Below are positions 32,926-41,091 of a stretch of DNA of 64,000 nt, one piece after another; position 1 is the first letter of the stretch; each line of letters opens with the position of its first letter. Made by a program: the position numbers and the translations under genes. The notes below the pieces were generated by a model that was not told where the DNA came from, did no database searches, and worked only from the letters and a program-made list of their open reading frames with translations. Origin of the DNA: RGIG2041 sp045537695 (GTDB lineage Bacteria; Bacillota; Clostridia; UBA1381; UMGS1253); the NCBI GenBank assembly GCA_045537695.1, contig JAZSQB010000046.1, forward strand, positions 49,683-113,682, in the 5' to 3' direction.

Positions 32926-32937
32926 GAACATCCGTTC
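32926..32937. promoter_or_regulatory. LexA (DinR) box 1
   Basis: GAAC-ATCC-GTTC, a perfect match to the Gram-positive GAAC-N4-GTTC LexA consensus, located just downstream of the -10 of the LysM gene. Confidence 0.85.
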
Positions 32938-32944
32938 TGATAGT

Positions 32945-32973
32945 AGTATAACAGAACGTTCGTTCGTTGTCAA
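32945..32973 (-). promoter_or_regulatory. SOS promoter of the LysM gene
   Basis: On the minus strand perfect TTGACA (32973-32968), 17 bp, TATACT (32950-32945). The spacer itself contains LexA box 2. Confidence 0.88.
32954..32965. promoter_or_regulatory. LexA (DinR) box 2
   Basis: GAAC-GTTC-GTTC, a perfect GAAC-N4-GTTC box lying exactly between -35 and -10. A third weaker copy, GAAA-ATTT-GTTC, lies at 32984-32995 upstream of the -35. Confidence 0.87.
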
Positions 32974-33041
32974 GAGGTTTTTCGAAAATTTGTTCGAATT
33001 TTGTAAAAAAATATAATTTTATAGGGAATAGTGCGGTTTAT

Positions 33042-33455
33042 TTAACGGTTAGAGTCCATATAAGCCTGCAAAATCAATGCCGCAGCGACCGTGTCAATGA
33101 CATCTTTACGCTTTTTTCCACGCGTATTCGTTGTATTCAGTGTCTGAATCGCACAAACAGTGGACAAGCGCTCATCGAAAAACTCAATCACACCAGAATA
33201 GATTTCCTTTAAACGCTCGGCAAAAACATACGTCTTTTCTGCACGTTCTCCAAGGGTACCATTCATGTTTTTGGGCAAACCAATAACAATTTTTGTCGGA
33301 TTATATTGCGCAATCAGTTGAGACAAACGTTCAAATAACGCTTTTCGGCCTGTATTTTTAATTGTTTCAACGCCTTGCGCGGTCATACCTAATAAATCTG
33401 AAACAGCAATACCAACACGAGCATCACCGTAGTCAATACACATAATTCGTTCCAT
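33042..33455 (-). CDS. ruvX: RuvX/YqgF RNase H-like nuclease
   Basis: A 137-residue RNase H-fold protein: CIDYGDARVGIAVSD (first catalytic Asp), VIGLPKNMNGTLGERAEK, and FFDERLSTVCA with further acidic residues, then DVIDTVAAALILQ. YqgF proteins take part in 16S pre-rRNA 5'-end maturation and were proposed as Holliday-junction resolvases. AGGAGG lies upstream of ATG 33455, with a TTGACT-18-TATAAT promoter. The RuvX gene and the LysM gene run in the same direction but have separate promoters. Confidence 0.92.
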   Translation of the reverse strand: MERIMCIDYGDARVGIAVSDLLGMTAQGVETIKNTGRKALFERLSQLIAQYNPTKIVIGLPKNMNGTLGERAEKTYVFAERLKEIYSGVIEFFDERLSTVCAIQTLNTTNTRGKKRKDVIDTVAAALILQAYMDSNR

Positions 33456-33478
33456 AGCTTTGTCCTCCTATAAACATC

Positions 33479-33508
33479 ATTATAACACGAATTAAATATA
33501 AAAGTCAA
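33479..33508 (-). promoter_or_regulatory. Promoter of ruvX
   Basis: Minus strand TTGACT (33508-33503), 18 bp, TATAAT (33484-33479). Confidence 0.7.
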
Positions 33509-33576
33509 TTTGTCATTGATTTTACAATAATAACATTATGTAAACAAGCAACTTTTTTAGAAAAGTAGGTGGGGGA

Positions 33577-34317
33577 ATGCAGTACCTGAATATGCCGAAT
33601 TTACCCGACAGGAAAGTAAAATCAGTTCTTATATCTCCTGATTGTCCCGCAGATATTCTCGAAGCATTAACGAGTTATGGCGTAAATGCAATTAAAAGCG
33701 CGCGTAATCTATCATTAAAGGATGCTACATCGACGCATCCGGATATGAATATTCTGCATTTAGGCGAAAATCAATTTATTTGTAACAGTACGGCTATACA
33801 ATATTATAAGAAAGTTTTACCAAATACTGAATTAACATGCTTAAAAGAAGAAGTTAGAGCGCCGTATCCTATGGATATACCGCTAAATGTTGCTATAGTC
33901 GGTAAATTCGTATTTTTAAATAAAAAAACTTTAAACGAACAAATATTTGAGGAAGTAATGCGCAGGCAACTTCAAATTATTGACATTTCGCAAGGGTATG
34001 CCAAATGTAACATAGCTGTGGTCAGCGACAAAGCAATTATAACAGAAGATACACAGATTGCCAAAAAGGCAAAGGAAAACGAGTTTGATGTATTATTGCT
34101 ACAACCGGGACAAATTTATTTAAATGGTTATGCACATGGATTTATTGGCGGTGCCTGTGGCAAATTGGCGCCGGATTGTCTTGCTATAACAGGCACAATC
34201 GACAATAGTGTAATTCGAGATGAAATCAGATCTTTTTGTCGAAATTATTCCGTAGAACTTTTAAAATTATCAAAAACGACGCCGACAGATCTCGGGAGTA
34301 TACTACCAATTGCTTAA
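33577..34317 (+). CDS. DUF6873-like (GME-fold) protein
   Basis: A 246-residue protein. The SILISPDCP-type start, repeated alpha-beta units, a central VAIVGKFVFLNKKT stretch and the C-terminal FIGGACGKLAPDCLAITG block resemble the DUF6873 proteins of Clostridia, annotated as having the guanidino-modifying-enzyme fold. The GGACGKL Cys could be a nucleophile, but no activity is established. The ATG at 33577 follows AGGTGGGGG with short spacing. It has no operon partner: ruvX is divergent and a long non-coding stretch follows. The family call is moderate. Confidence 0.55.
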   Translation: MQYLNMPNLPDRKVKSVLISPDCPADILEALTSYGVNAIKSARNLSLKDATSTHPDMNILHLGENQFICNSTAIQYYKKVLPNTELTCLKEEVRAPYPMDIPLNVAIVGKFVFLNKKTLNEQIFEEVMRRQLQIIDISQGYAKCNIAVVSDKAIITEDTQIAKKAKENEFDVLLLQPGQIYLNGYAHGFIGGACGKLAPDCLAITGTIDNSVIRDEIRSFCRNYSVELLKLSKTTPTDLGSILPIA

Positions 34318-34751
34318 TACAAAAATCTGTAACTTTTTCCTGTGTTTAAAACGACCTGAGATACGTTTTGAAAAAACTGGTGAGCTACAGACGAGTCATC
34401 ATAAAATCGGTAAATTTACAAAAACATACGTTTTAGCGAGCAGAAGGTATATTGCAGCAATATTTACGAACACCGGAGAATCGAACTGCATAGACAATAC
34501 AGAATTTTAAAATGAATAGTTTAAAAACTTTACGTAGGACGACAGTCAAAACAGTCGTATGCATATTCGTTTTTCTATATTATAACAGAAGAGTATAATT
34601 GCTACCAGCAATGCAAACATACGTAAATATATAATATAAAGCTTAAATCCCTTGAAAATATACTTTTAAGTTTTATAAAGAGCAATTTATAATACTTAGA
34701 TTTGTTTTAAACTTTCATCCCTACCCTTAAAAATTTTATAAAGACATAAAG
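34318..34751. other. AT-rich non-coding stretch, unexplained
   Basis: About 430 bp between the DUF6873-like gene and the aspS terminator. Only short frames are present on both strands, none with a convincing ribosome site or family. Short hairpins occur (ATTGCT-acc-AGCAAT near 34598-34612, ACGAC/GTCGT near 34542-34558). Around 34463-34480 the minus strand reads GTTCGATTCTCCGG, like a tRNA T arm, but no cloverleaf can be completed. It may be a decayed gene or an unrecognised RNA. Confidence 0.35.
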
Positions 34752-34790
34752 AAACACGCCGGCATTTTCAACCAGCGTGTTTGTATTTTT
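34752..34790. terminator. Terminator at the end of the hisS-aspS operon
   Basis: AAACACGCCGG (34752-34762) pairs with CCAGCGTGTTT (34772-34782), with T-rich sequence on both strands outside the stem. It could act in both directions. Confidence 0.72.
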
Positions 34791-34791
34791 A

Positions 34792-36576
34792 TTATTCAGA
34801 AACAATATTTGTTTTGATAGAAAGTTCAGCAAGCTGCTTATCATCTACCTCTGCAGGCGCATTCGTCATCAATTCGGATGCGTTCTGTACTTTCGGGAAT
34901 GCAATAACTTCGCGAATGGAATCTGCCCCGGTTAAAAGCATTACAAATCTGTCTAAGCCGTAAGCCATACCACCGTGCGGCGGTGTGCCATACTTAAACG
35001 CTTCTAAGAGATAACCGAATCTCTCCCACGCTTCTTCTTTGGTAAATCCAAGTGCTTCAAACATCTTCTGCTGCAGCTCTGTATTAAAGATACGGATACT
35101 ACCACCGCCAAGCTCACAACCGTTCAAAATAATATCATAAGCTTTTGCACGTGCATCCTGCGGTCTTGTGGACAGAAGTTCTACGTCCTCGTCCATCGGC
35201 GCAGTAAACGGATGGTGTTTTGCAACGTATCTGTCCTCTTCCTCACTGTACTCAAACAACGGGAATTCTGTTACCCAGAGCAAGTTAAACTGGTCTTTGC
35301 TCGTGAGATTCAAACGCTTTGCAATTTCACAACGCAGTGCGCCAAGGGCATCAAATACAACATTGTCCTGGTCAGCGACAAACAGAACTGTATCGCCTTC
35401 CTTCGCCCCTACCCTGTCACAAATTGCTTTAAGCTCAGCTTCTTCAAAAAATTTAGCAATTGGAGAACGGTATGTGCCGCCCTCTTCGCATACAAGCCAA
35501 GCTAAACCCTTCGCGCGGTAGGTTTTCACAAATTCGCCAAGTGCATCTAAATCCTTACGGCTAAATGCTGTTGCGCCGTTATCTACCTTGATTGCACGAA
35601 CACTGCCGCCATTATCAATTGCGCCCTTAAATACACCAAAGCCGCAATCTTTTACAAGGTCACTGATATTGTTAAGCTCTAAGCCGAATCTGGTATCCGG
35701 CTTATCGGAACCAAAGCGCTCCATCGCCTCTTTATATGTCATACGCGGGAACGGCACCGGTACATCGATGTTCATTAATTCCTTAAATACACGCGCAATC
35801 ATACGTTCGTTTACGGAAATAACATCGTCAATCTCAACAAACGACATTTCCAGGTCAATCTGTGTGAATTCCGGCTGACGGTCTGCGCGCAGGTCCTCGT
35901 CACGGAAACACTTTACAATCTGAAAATAACGGTCCATACCCGAAACCATCAAAAGCTGCTTATATTGCTGCGGCGACTGCGGCAGCGCATAAAAGCTACC
36001 TGGATGCACACGGCTCGGCACCAGATAGTCACGAGCGCCTTCCGGTGTGCTTCTCGTCAGCATCGGTGTCTCAATTTCAATAAAGCCGTTTTCATCATAG
36101 AAATTACGGGCAATGTTTGTAAGCTTATGACGCAAAATCAAGTTCTTTTGCATCGGTGCACGTCTTAAATCCAGATATCTGTATTTTAATCTGAGCTCAT
36201 CCTTAACATCTGTTTCGATCTTGATTTCAAATGGTGTTGTTTCTGCTTTATTTAATATACGAAGCTCGGATACTTTAATCTCAATCATACCGGTCGGTAG
36301 TTTCGGGTTCGGCGAACTTCTTTTTACAACTTCACCGACAACAGCAAGCACGTATTCTGTACGAATTGTTGCTGCTTTTTCAAAAATCTGCGCATCAATA
36401 TCCGTGTCGAACGAAAGCTGCACAATACCGCTGCGATCACGAAGATCAATAAAAATCAACGAGCCAAGGTTACGATAGACATCTGTCCACCCCATTACGG
36501 TAACAGTTTCACCAATGTTCGCTTCAGAAAGCTCGCCACAATAGTGTGTACGCTTTAATCCCTGTAATGTATCCAT
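34792..36576 (-). CDS. aspS: Aspartyl-tRNA synthetase
   Basis: A 594-residue class II synthetase of the bacterial type: N-terminal OB anticodon-binding domain (VMGWTDVYRNLGSLIFIDLRDRSG), motif 2 FRDEDLRADRQPEFTQIDLEMSF, the bacteria-specific GAD insertion (about residues 290-410) and motif 3 GMAYGLDRFVMLLTG. It charges tRNA-Asp; with GatCAB present it may also mischarge tRNA-Asn. Its ATG overlaps the hisS stop by one base (TAATG), so the two are translationally coupled. Confidence 0.97.
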   Translation of the reverse strand: MDTLQGLKRTHYCGELSEANIGETVTVMGWTDVYRNLGSLIFIDLRDRSGIVQLSFDTDIDAQIFEKAATIRTEYVLAVVGEVVKRSSPNPKLPTGMIEIKVSELRILNKAETTPFEIKIETDVKDELRLKYRYLDLRRAPMQKNLILRHKLTNIARNFYDENGFIEIETPMLTRSTPEGARDYLVPSRVHPGSFYALPQSPQQYKQLLMVSGMDRYFQIVKCFRDEDLRADRQPEFTQIDLEMSFVEIDDVISVNERMIARVFKELMNIDVPVPFPRMTYKEAMERFGSDKPDTRFGLELNNISDLVKDCGFGVFKGAIDNGGSVRAIKVDNGATAFSRKDLDALGEFVKTYRAKGLAWLVCEEGGTYRSPIAKFFEEAELKAICDRVGAKEGDTVLFVADQDNVVFDALGALRCEIAKRLNLTSKDQFNLLWVTEFPLFEYSEEEDRYVAKHHPFTAPMDEDVELLSTRPQDARAKAYDIILNGCELGGGSIRIFNTELQQKMFEALGFTKEEAWERFGYLLEAFKYGTPPHGGMAYGLDRFVMLLTGADSIREVIAFPKVQNASELMTNAPAEVDDKQLAELSIKTNIVSE

Positions 36577-37847
36577 TATTCTTCACCTCTGCATAATTCT
36601 TTTAATTTGGCAGCCAAATTCTCAAACGCAACAGTTTCCTTTTCTCCGGTCTGCATATTTTTAAGCTCAGCACTTTGTGCTTCCACTTCTGTGTCCCCTA
36701 AAACCATTGTATAAGTTGCGCCGATTTTGTCTGCATACTTCATTTGCGCTTTTAAACTTCTACCAATGCGGTCTTTTTCAGCATACAAACCGCCACTACG
36801 CAACTGATATACCAACTTTTCTGCTTCTAAATCTGCAACATCCCCTATGCTGGAAATATAAATATCCGGATTGATTTCGGTATCGAACTGCGCATTTTTC
36901 GATTCCAGTGTTAAAATCAAGCGTTCAATACCCATTGCAAAGCCAATACCCGGTGTTTCCGGACCGCCAAGTTCCTGCACAAGACCATCATAACGACCGC
37001 CACCGCAAACCGTGCTCTGCGCACCGATGTCCTCAGCGACGAATTCAAATACTGTCTTGGTGTAGTAATCCAGACCACGCACAATATCCGGATTAATTTT
37101 ATACGGAATATTCAATGCGTCCAATCTGTTTTTAACACCTTCAAAATGCGTGCTGCATTCTTCGCAAATGTGATCAATTAACTTCGGCGCATCCTTGGCA
37201 AGTTCGCCGCAAATCGGAGATTTACAGTCCAAAATACGGAGCGGATTACGCTCTAAACGGCTCTTACAAGTGTCGCACAAAGTATCATAATGCTCTTTAA
37301 AATAAGCAATTAACTTTTCATTGTATGCTTTTCTACACGTCGGACAACCGATAGAATTGATATTTAAAGTAACCGACTTTAAGCCGATTTCCTCCAAAAG
37401 CAAATGCACAAGAGAAATGATTTCAGCATCAATCGTTGGACTCTGTGAACCGAACACCTCTACACCAAACTGATGAAACTCGCGAAGTCTGCCCGCTTGC
37501 GGTTTTTCATAACGAAAACACGGAATGATGTAGAACTGTTTTACAGGCAAAGGATTTGCATACATATTACGTTCGATAAAAGCTCTCGCTACAGAGGCTG
37601 TTCCTTCCGGACGAAGCGTGATACTACGCTCACCCTTATCTGTAAACGTATACATTTGCTTCTCAACGACATCTGTAGTGTCCCCTACACCGCGTAAAAA
37701 CAATTCCGTATGCTCAAATGTAGGTGTAATAATTTCTGTGTATCCAAAACGATTGCACACAGAACGCATTTTAGATTCTAAATATTGCCATAAGTTACTT
37801 TTTGGATAAAATATATCATTTGTGCCTCTTGGTGCTTTTGTTAACAT
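36576..37847 (-). CDS. hisS: Histidyl-tRNA synthetase
   Basis: A 423-residue class II enzyme: APRGTNDIFYPKSNLW start, motif 1 around TPTFEHTELFLRG, motif 2 FRYEKPQAGRLREFHQFGVE, the His-specific RGLDYYTKTVFEF and motif 3 GFAMGIERLIL, then an anticodon-binding domain. The ATG at 37847 follows CGGAGG; a TTATAGAATG context and an earlier ATG at 37865 are less likely. hisS-aspS order is conserved in Firmicutes. No T-box is seen upstream. Confidence 0.96.
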   Translation of the reverse strand: MLTKAPRGTNDIFYPKSNLWQYLESKMRSVCNRFGYTEIITPTFEHTELFLRGVGDTTDVVEKQMYTFTDKGERSITLRPEGTASVARAFIERNMYANPLPVKQFYIIPCFRYEKPQAGRLREFHQFGVEVFGSQSPTIDAEIISLVHLLLEEIGLKSVTLNINSIGCPTCRKAYNEKLIAYFKEHYDTLCDTCKSRLERNPLRILDCKSPICGELAKDAPKLIDHICEECSTHFEGVKNRLDALNIPYKINPDIVRGLDYYTKTVFEFVAEDIGAQSTVCGGGRYDGLVQELGGPETPGIGFAMGIERLILTLESKNAQFDTEINPDIYISSIGDVADLEAEKLVYQLRSGGLYAEKDRIGRSLKAQMKYADKIGATYTMVLGDTEVEAQSAELKNMQTGEKETVAFENLAAKLKELCRGEE

Positions 37848-37896
37848 TCTATAACCTCCGTGCAAGTTTACATAATTTTAACTCTGTAAACTACTA

Positions 37897-38484
37897 TTAA
37901 TGTTCTAACAATAAATAAATAATATCCCAAACTGTGAGTTTACCCTCATCACCTTTTACAGAGAAAGGAACCAGCACATCCTCTTCCGTTAAAGCAAGTT
38001 CACTGTAAATCATATCCAAATTTTCTTCTAACGCTTTTTTAGAAAGCTTATCTGTCTTTGTTGCTATAACTACAACACTTTCCTGGTAATGACGAATCCA
38101 ATCCAGCATCGTTTTGTCATCCGCCGTTGGTTTGTGTCTGCTGTCTACAAGCAAAAACACCTGATAGAGCGGCTTACGATTGTTTAAATACGTCTCAATC
38201 ATTTCGCCCCACTTTTTGATTTCTTCTTTAGAGCGCGTAGCATATCCGTACCCCGGCAAGTCTACCAAAAAAATCTTTTCATCAATATCGTAAAAATTGA
38301 TGGTTGCCGTTTTGCCCGGTGTAGAGCTCACACGCGCCAAAGATTTTCTGTTTAAAAGTTTATTAATCAGCGAGGATTTTCCTACATTGGAACGTCCCGC
38401 AAAAGCAAATTCCGGAACGCCGGTTTTGGGATATTGCGACGGTTTTACAGCGGAAACTGTAATTTGTGCGTTGTGTAAATTCAT
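37897..38484 (-). CDS. engB: Ribosome-assembly GTPase EngB/YsxC
   Basis: A 195-residue GTPase: FAFAGRSNVGKSSLINKL (G1), STPGKTATIN (G2), LVDLPGYGYA (G3), TKTDKLSK (G4) and VPFSVKG (G5). YsxC is needed for 50S subunit maturation. It starts 22 nt after lon, the same order as lonA-ysxC in Bacillus, and is read in the same direction. Confidence 0.95.
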   Translation of the reverse strand: MNLHNAQITVSAVKPSQYPKTGVPEFAFAGRSNVGKSSLINKLLNRKSLARVSSTPGKTATINFYDIDEKIFLVDLPGYGYATRSKEEIKKWGEMIETYLNNRKPLYQVFLLVDSRHKPTADDKTMLDWIRHYQESVVVIATKTDKLSKKALEENLDMIYSELALTEEDVLVPFSVKGDEGKLTVWDIIYLLLEH

Positions 38485-38506
38485 AAGCCGTTTTCCTTTC
38501 TTCTAA

Positions 38507-40939
38507 TCAGCAAAGCCCAGATGATGCGGTGTGTACATCTTTAATTTCCGACATATTTAAGCTGAAATTCTTAACAGTCTTTTTGTTTAAAGCATACGAT
38601 AAAACCTCATCCATATTGGTTACCGGTATAAATTTAACATTCTGCTTTACAGTGTCCGGAATTTTCTCTAAATCCTTGGTGTTCTCCGTTGGATACAAAA
38701 CGGTTTTTATACCGGCTCTATACGCAGCGATGGATTTTTCTTTTAATCCGCCAATCGGCAACACTCTGCCGCGAAGCGTGATCTCCCCTGTCATAGCCAC
38801 GCTGGCTTTTACAGCACGACCGGTCAGTGCAGAAATCATCGCAGTGGCCATTGTTATACCGGCAGATGGACCGTCTTTGGGCACGGCGCCTTCCGGAATA
38901 TGGCAATGAATATCCAAACGCTTATAAAAATCTTTTTCAATGCCGAACGCATCTGAATTGGAACGAATGTAACTCATTGCCGCCATAGACGACTCTTTCA
39001 TAACTTCGCCAATCTTACCGGTAATTTCAACCTTGCCGCTACCCGGCATTGTGTTCACTTCCACCGATAAGGTATCGCCACCGACACTTGTCCATGCAAG
39101 ACCGCGCGCTATGCCGATTTCGTCCTTTTCATTTGCCGGCGTGTAAGTATATTTCTTTGCGCCGAGATATTTTACTAAATCTTTGGCGCAAACAGAAATC
39201 ATCTGCGCATTGTTTTGTTCTTCCAGCGTTTTTTTTGCAATTTTTCTGGAAATTTTTGCGATACAACGCTCCAGTTCACGAACACCGGCCTCGCGAGTGT
39301 AGTATAAAATTATATCAGAAATCGCACCGTCGGTAAACGTGATTTCCAGGTTATTCTTTTTATATTTTCCCGTGTTTTTAGTTACAAGATGCTCTATTGC
39401 GATGTGTTGCTTTTCTTCACTTGTATAGCTGCCCAATTCAATGATTTCCACACGGTCAAGCAGCGGCGCAGGAATCGTATCTAAAGAGTTTGCGGTCGCA
39501 ACAAACAATACACCGGATAAATCAAATGGTAGCTCAATATAATGATCACGGAAAGCTACATTTTGCGCAGAATCCAATACCTCGAGCAACGCTGAAGACG
39601 GATCACCATTGTAGCTCTTCCCCATTTTGTCGATTTCATCAAGCAAAATTAGCGGATTTTTACTGTCGGCAAGCTTGATTGCATTGATAATTCTACCCGG
39701 CATTGCACCGATATATGTCTTTCTGTGACCGCGAATATCAGATTCATCCTTAATGCCACCCAGACAAATCCGTTCATACTTTTTACCCAACGCTTCGGCA
39801 ACCGATTTAACCACAGAGGTTTTACCGACGCCTGGTGGGCCTACTAAACATAAAATAGGTGCATTCTGGTCATTCGCTAATTTTTTCGCGGAAAGATATT
39901 CCAAAATAGCATTTTTCACATCATCCAGTCCATAATGGTCTCTATCTAAAATCTCTTTTGCACGCTTAATATCATAGTTTTCTTTTGTTACTTTATGCCA
40001 CGGCAGAGACAAAACATAGTCTAAATAGTTTTTCGACACAGCATAATCTGCCGTGTTCTGTGGCATTTTTTTCAAACGCCCTACTTCTTTTAAAAGTTGG
40101 TCTTCATATACTTTTTTAAGCTTCAGCTTTAAAATATCCTTTTTAAGCTTGCCGATTTCTTCTCCTTCGCCGCAAAGACTCTCTAATTCATCATTAAATA
40201 CTTTGATCTGCTCACGCAAATAATATTCTTTCTGATTTTTCTGAATCTGTCGTTCTACTTTATCATTTAATTTCTGCTCTAGCTCTGCCATAGAAGCTTC
40301 ACTGCGCAAAAGCGCAATCACAGCGGTTACTCTTTCCGAAATTGGCAGCGTCTCTAATATCTTCTGCTTTGCTTCTGATTCAATATCTAATTTTGCAGCA
40401 ACTGCATCTGCAATCATTGATATGTCTCTTGTGTCCAATAACGGCAGCAGCGATTCAAATATGCGCGGATTGGTCAGCGCAAAGAATTCTTCACACGCCC
40501 GAACAAGCATACGCATCAAAACATCGGAAATTTCCGGCATTTCCTCTATTTCGTTTTTGTCAATCAGTTCAATTTCGCTGATTAGACACGGAATGGTGCG
40601 GCTAAACTTGATCAGTCTCGCGCGCTGTATACCCTCTACAGTGACGGTTACATTTTCACCAAAACCGCCTTGAATATTTACCACCTTAACCAATGTACCG
40701 ATTTCGCACAAATCGTTTTTAGATGGCTCTTCAATTGCATTGTTTTTCTGCGCTACCATAAAGATGGGCAGATTTTTACTCATAGCATAATTAAGCGTCT
40801 TCATGGAACGAATACGCCCTACCTCAATATTGACGCTGATTTTCGGAAAAACCACCGTACCACGCAGTGCAATCGTCGGAAATTTAGTCTGATTTCCGTC
40901 AGCACCGAGATATTCAACTATTTCAAATTCTTCAGCCAT
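38507..40939 (-). CDS. lon: ATP-dependent protease Lon
   Basis: An 810-residue LonA: an N-terminal substrate-binding domain (FPTIALRGTVVFPKISV), a coiled helical linker, the AAA module (Walker A VGPPGVGKTSV, Walker B LILLDEIDKM) and a C-terminal Ser-Lys protease domain with PKDGPSAGI (catalytic Ser) and the Lys in TGRAVKASVAMTG. It degrades misfolded and regulatory proteins. ATG 40939 has AGGGG 7 nt upstream; an in-frame upstream start is rejected. It has its own TTGAAA-17-TATAAT promoter and is next to clpX. Confidence 0.96.
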   Translation of the reverse strand: MAEEFEIVEYLGADGNQTKFPTIALRGTVVFPKISVNIEVGRIRSMKTLNYAMSKNLPIFMVAQKNNAIEEPSKNDLCEIGTLVKVVNIQGGFGENVTVTVEGIQRARLIKFSRTIPCLISEIELIDKNEIEEMPEISDVLMRMLVRACEEFFALTNPRIFESLLPLLDTRDISMIADAVAAKLDIESEAKQKILETLPISERVTAVIALLRSEASMAELEQKLNDKVERQIQKNQKEYYLREQIKVFNDELESLCGEGEEIGKLKKDILKLKLKKVYEDQLLKEVGRLKKMPQNTADYAVSKNYLDYVLSLPWHKVTKENYDIKRAKEILDRDHYGLDDVKNAILEYLSAKKLANDQNAPILCLVGPPGVGKTSVVKSVAEALGKKYERICLGGIKDESDIRGHRKTYIGAMPGRIINAIKLADSKNPLILLDEIDKMGKSYNGDPSSALLEVLDSAQNVAFRDHYIELPFDLSGVLFVATANSLDTIPAPLLDRVEIIELGSYTSEEKQHIAIEHLVTKNTGKYKKNNLEITFTDGAISDIILYYTREAGVRELERCIAKISRKIAKKTLEEQNNAQMISVCAKDLVKYLGAKKYTYTPANEKDEIGIARGLAWTSVGGDTLSVEVNTMPGSGKVEITGKIGEVMKESSMAAMSYIRSNSDAFGIEKDFYKRLDIHCHIPEGAVPKDGPSAGITMATAMISALTGRAVKASVAMTGEITLRGRVLPIGGLKEKSIAAYRAGIKTVLYPTENTKDLEKIPDTVKQNVKFIPVTNMDEVLSYALNKKTVKNFSLNMSEIKDVHTASSGLC

Positions 40940-40974
40940 TTCTAAACCCCTAAAATATGAATTCAATACAAAAT

Positions 40975-41003
40975 ATTATATAACAAATTTCGCATAATTT
41001 CAA
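40975..41003 (-). promoter_or_regulatory. Promoter of lon
   Basis: Minus strand TTGAAA (41003-40998), 17 bp, TATAAT (40980-40975). No CtsR or CIRCE site is evident. Confidence 0.75.
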
Positions 41004-41043
41004 GCATTTTGAGAAATTCTTCTTGTTTGAATATGAATAATTA

Positions 41044-41078
41044 TAAAAACAAAGCGGGTTACTTGTTTGTAACCCGCA
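41044..41078 (-). terminator. Terminator after clpX
   Basis: GCGGGTTAC (41054-41062) pairs with GTAACCCGC (41069-41077) around a 6-base loop. On the minus strand it is followed by TTTGTTTTT. Confidence 0.88.
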
Positions 41079-41091
41079 ATTTCAATTAAAT

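Noticed and set aside
34455..34490. tRNA gene on the minus strand in the 34.4-kb gap
   Set aside because: Only a T-arm-like GTTCGATTCTCC is present; no matching acceptor, D or anticodon arms can be formed.
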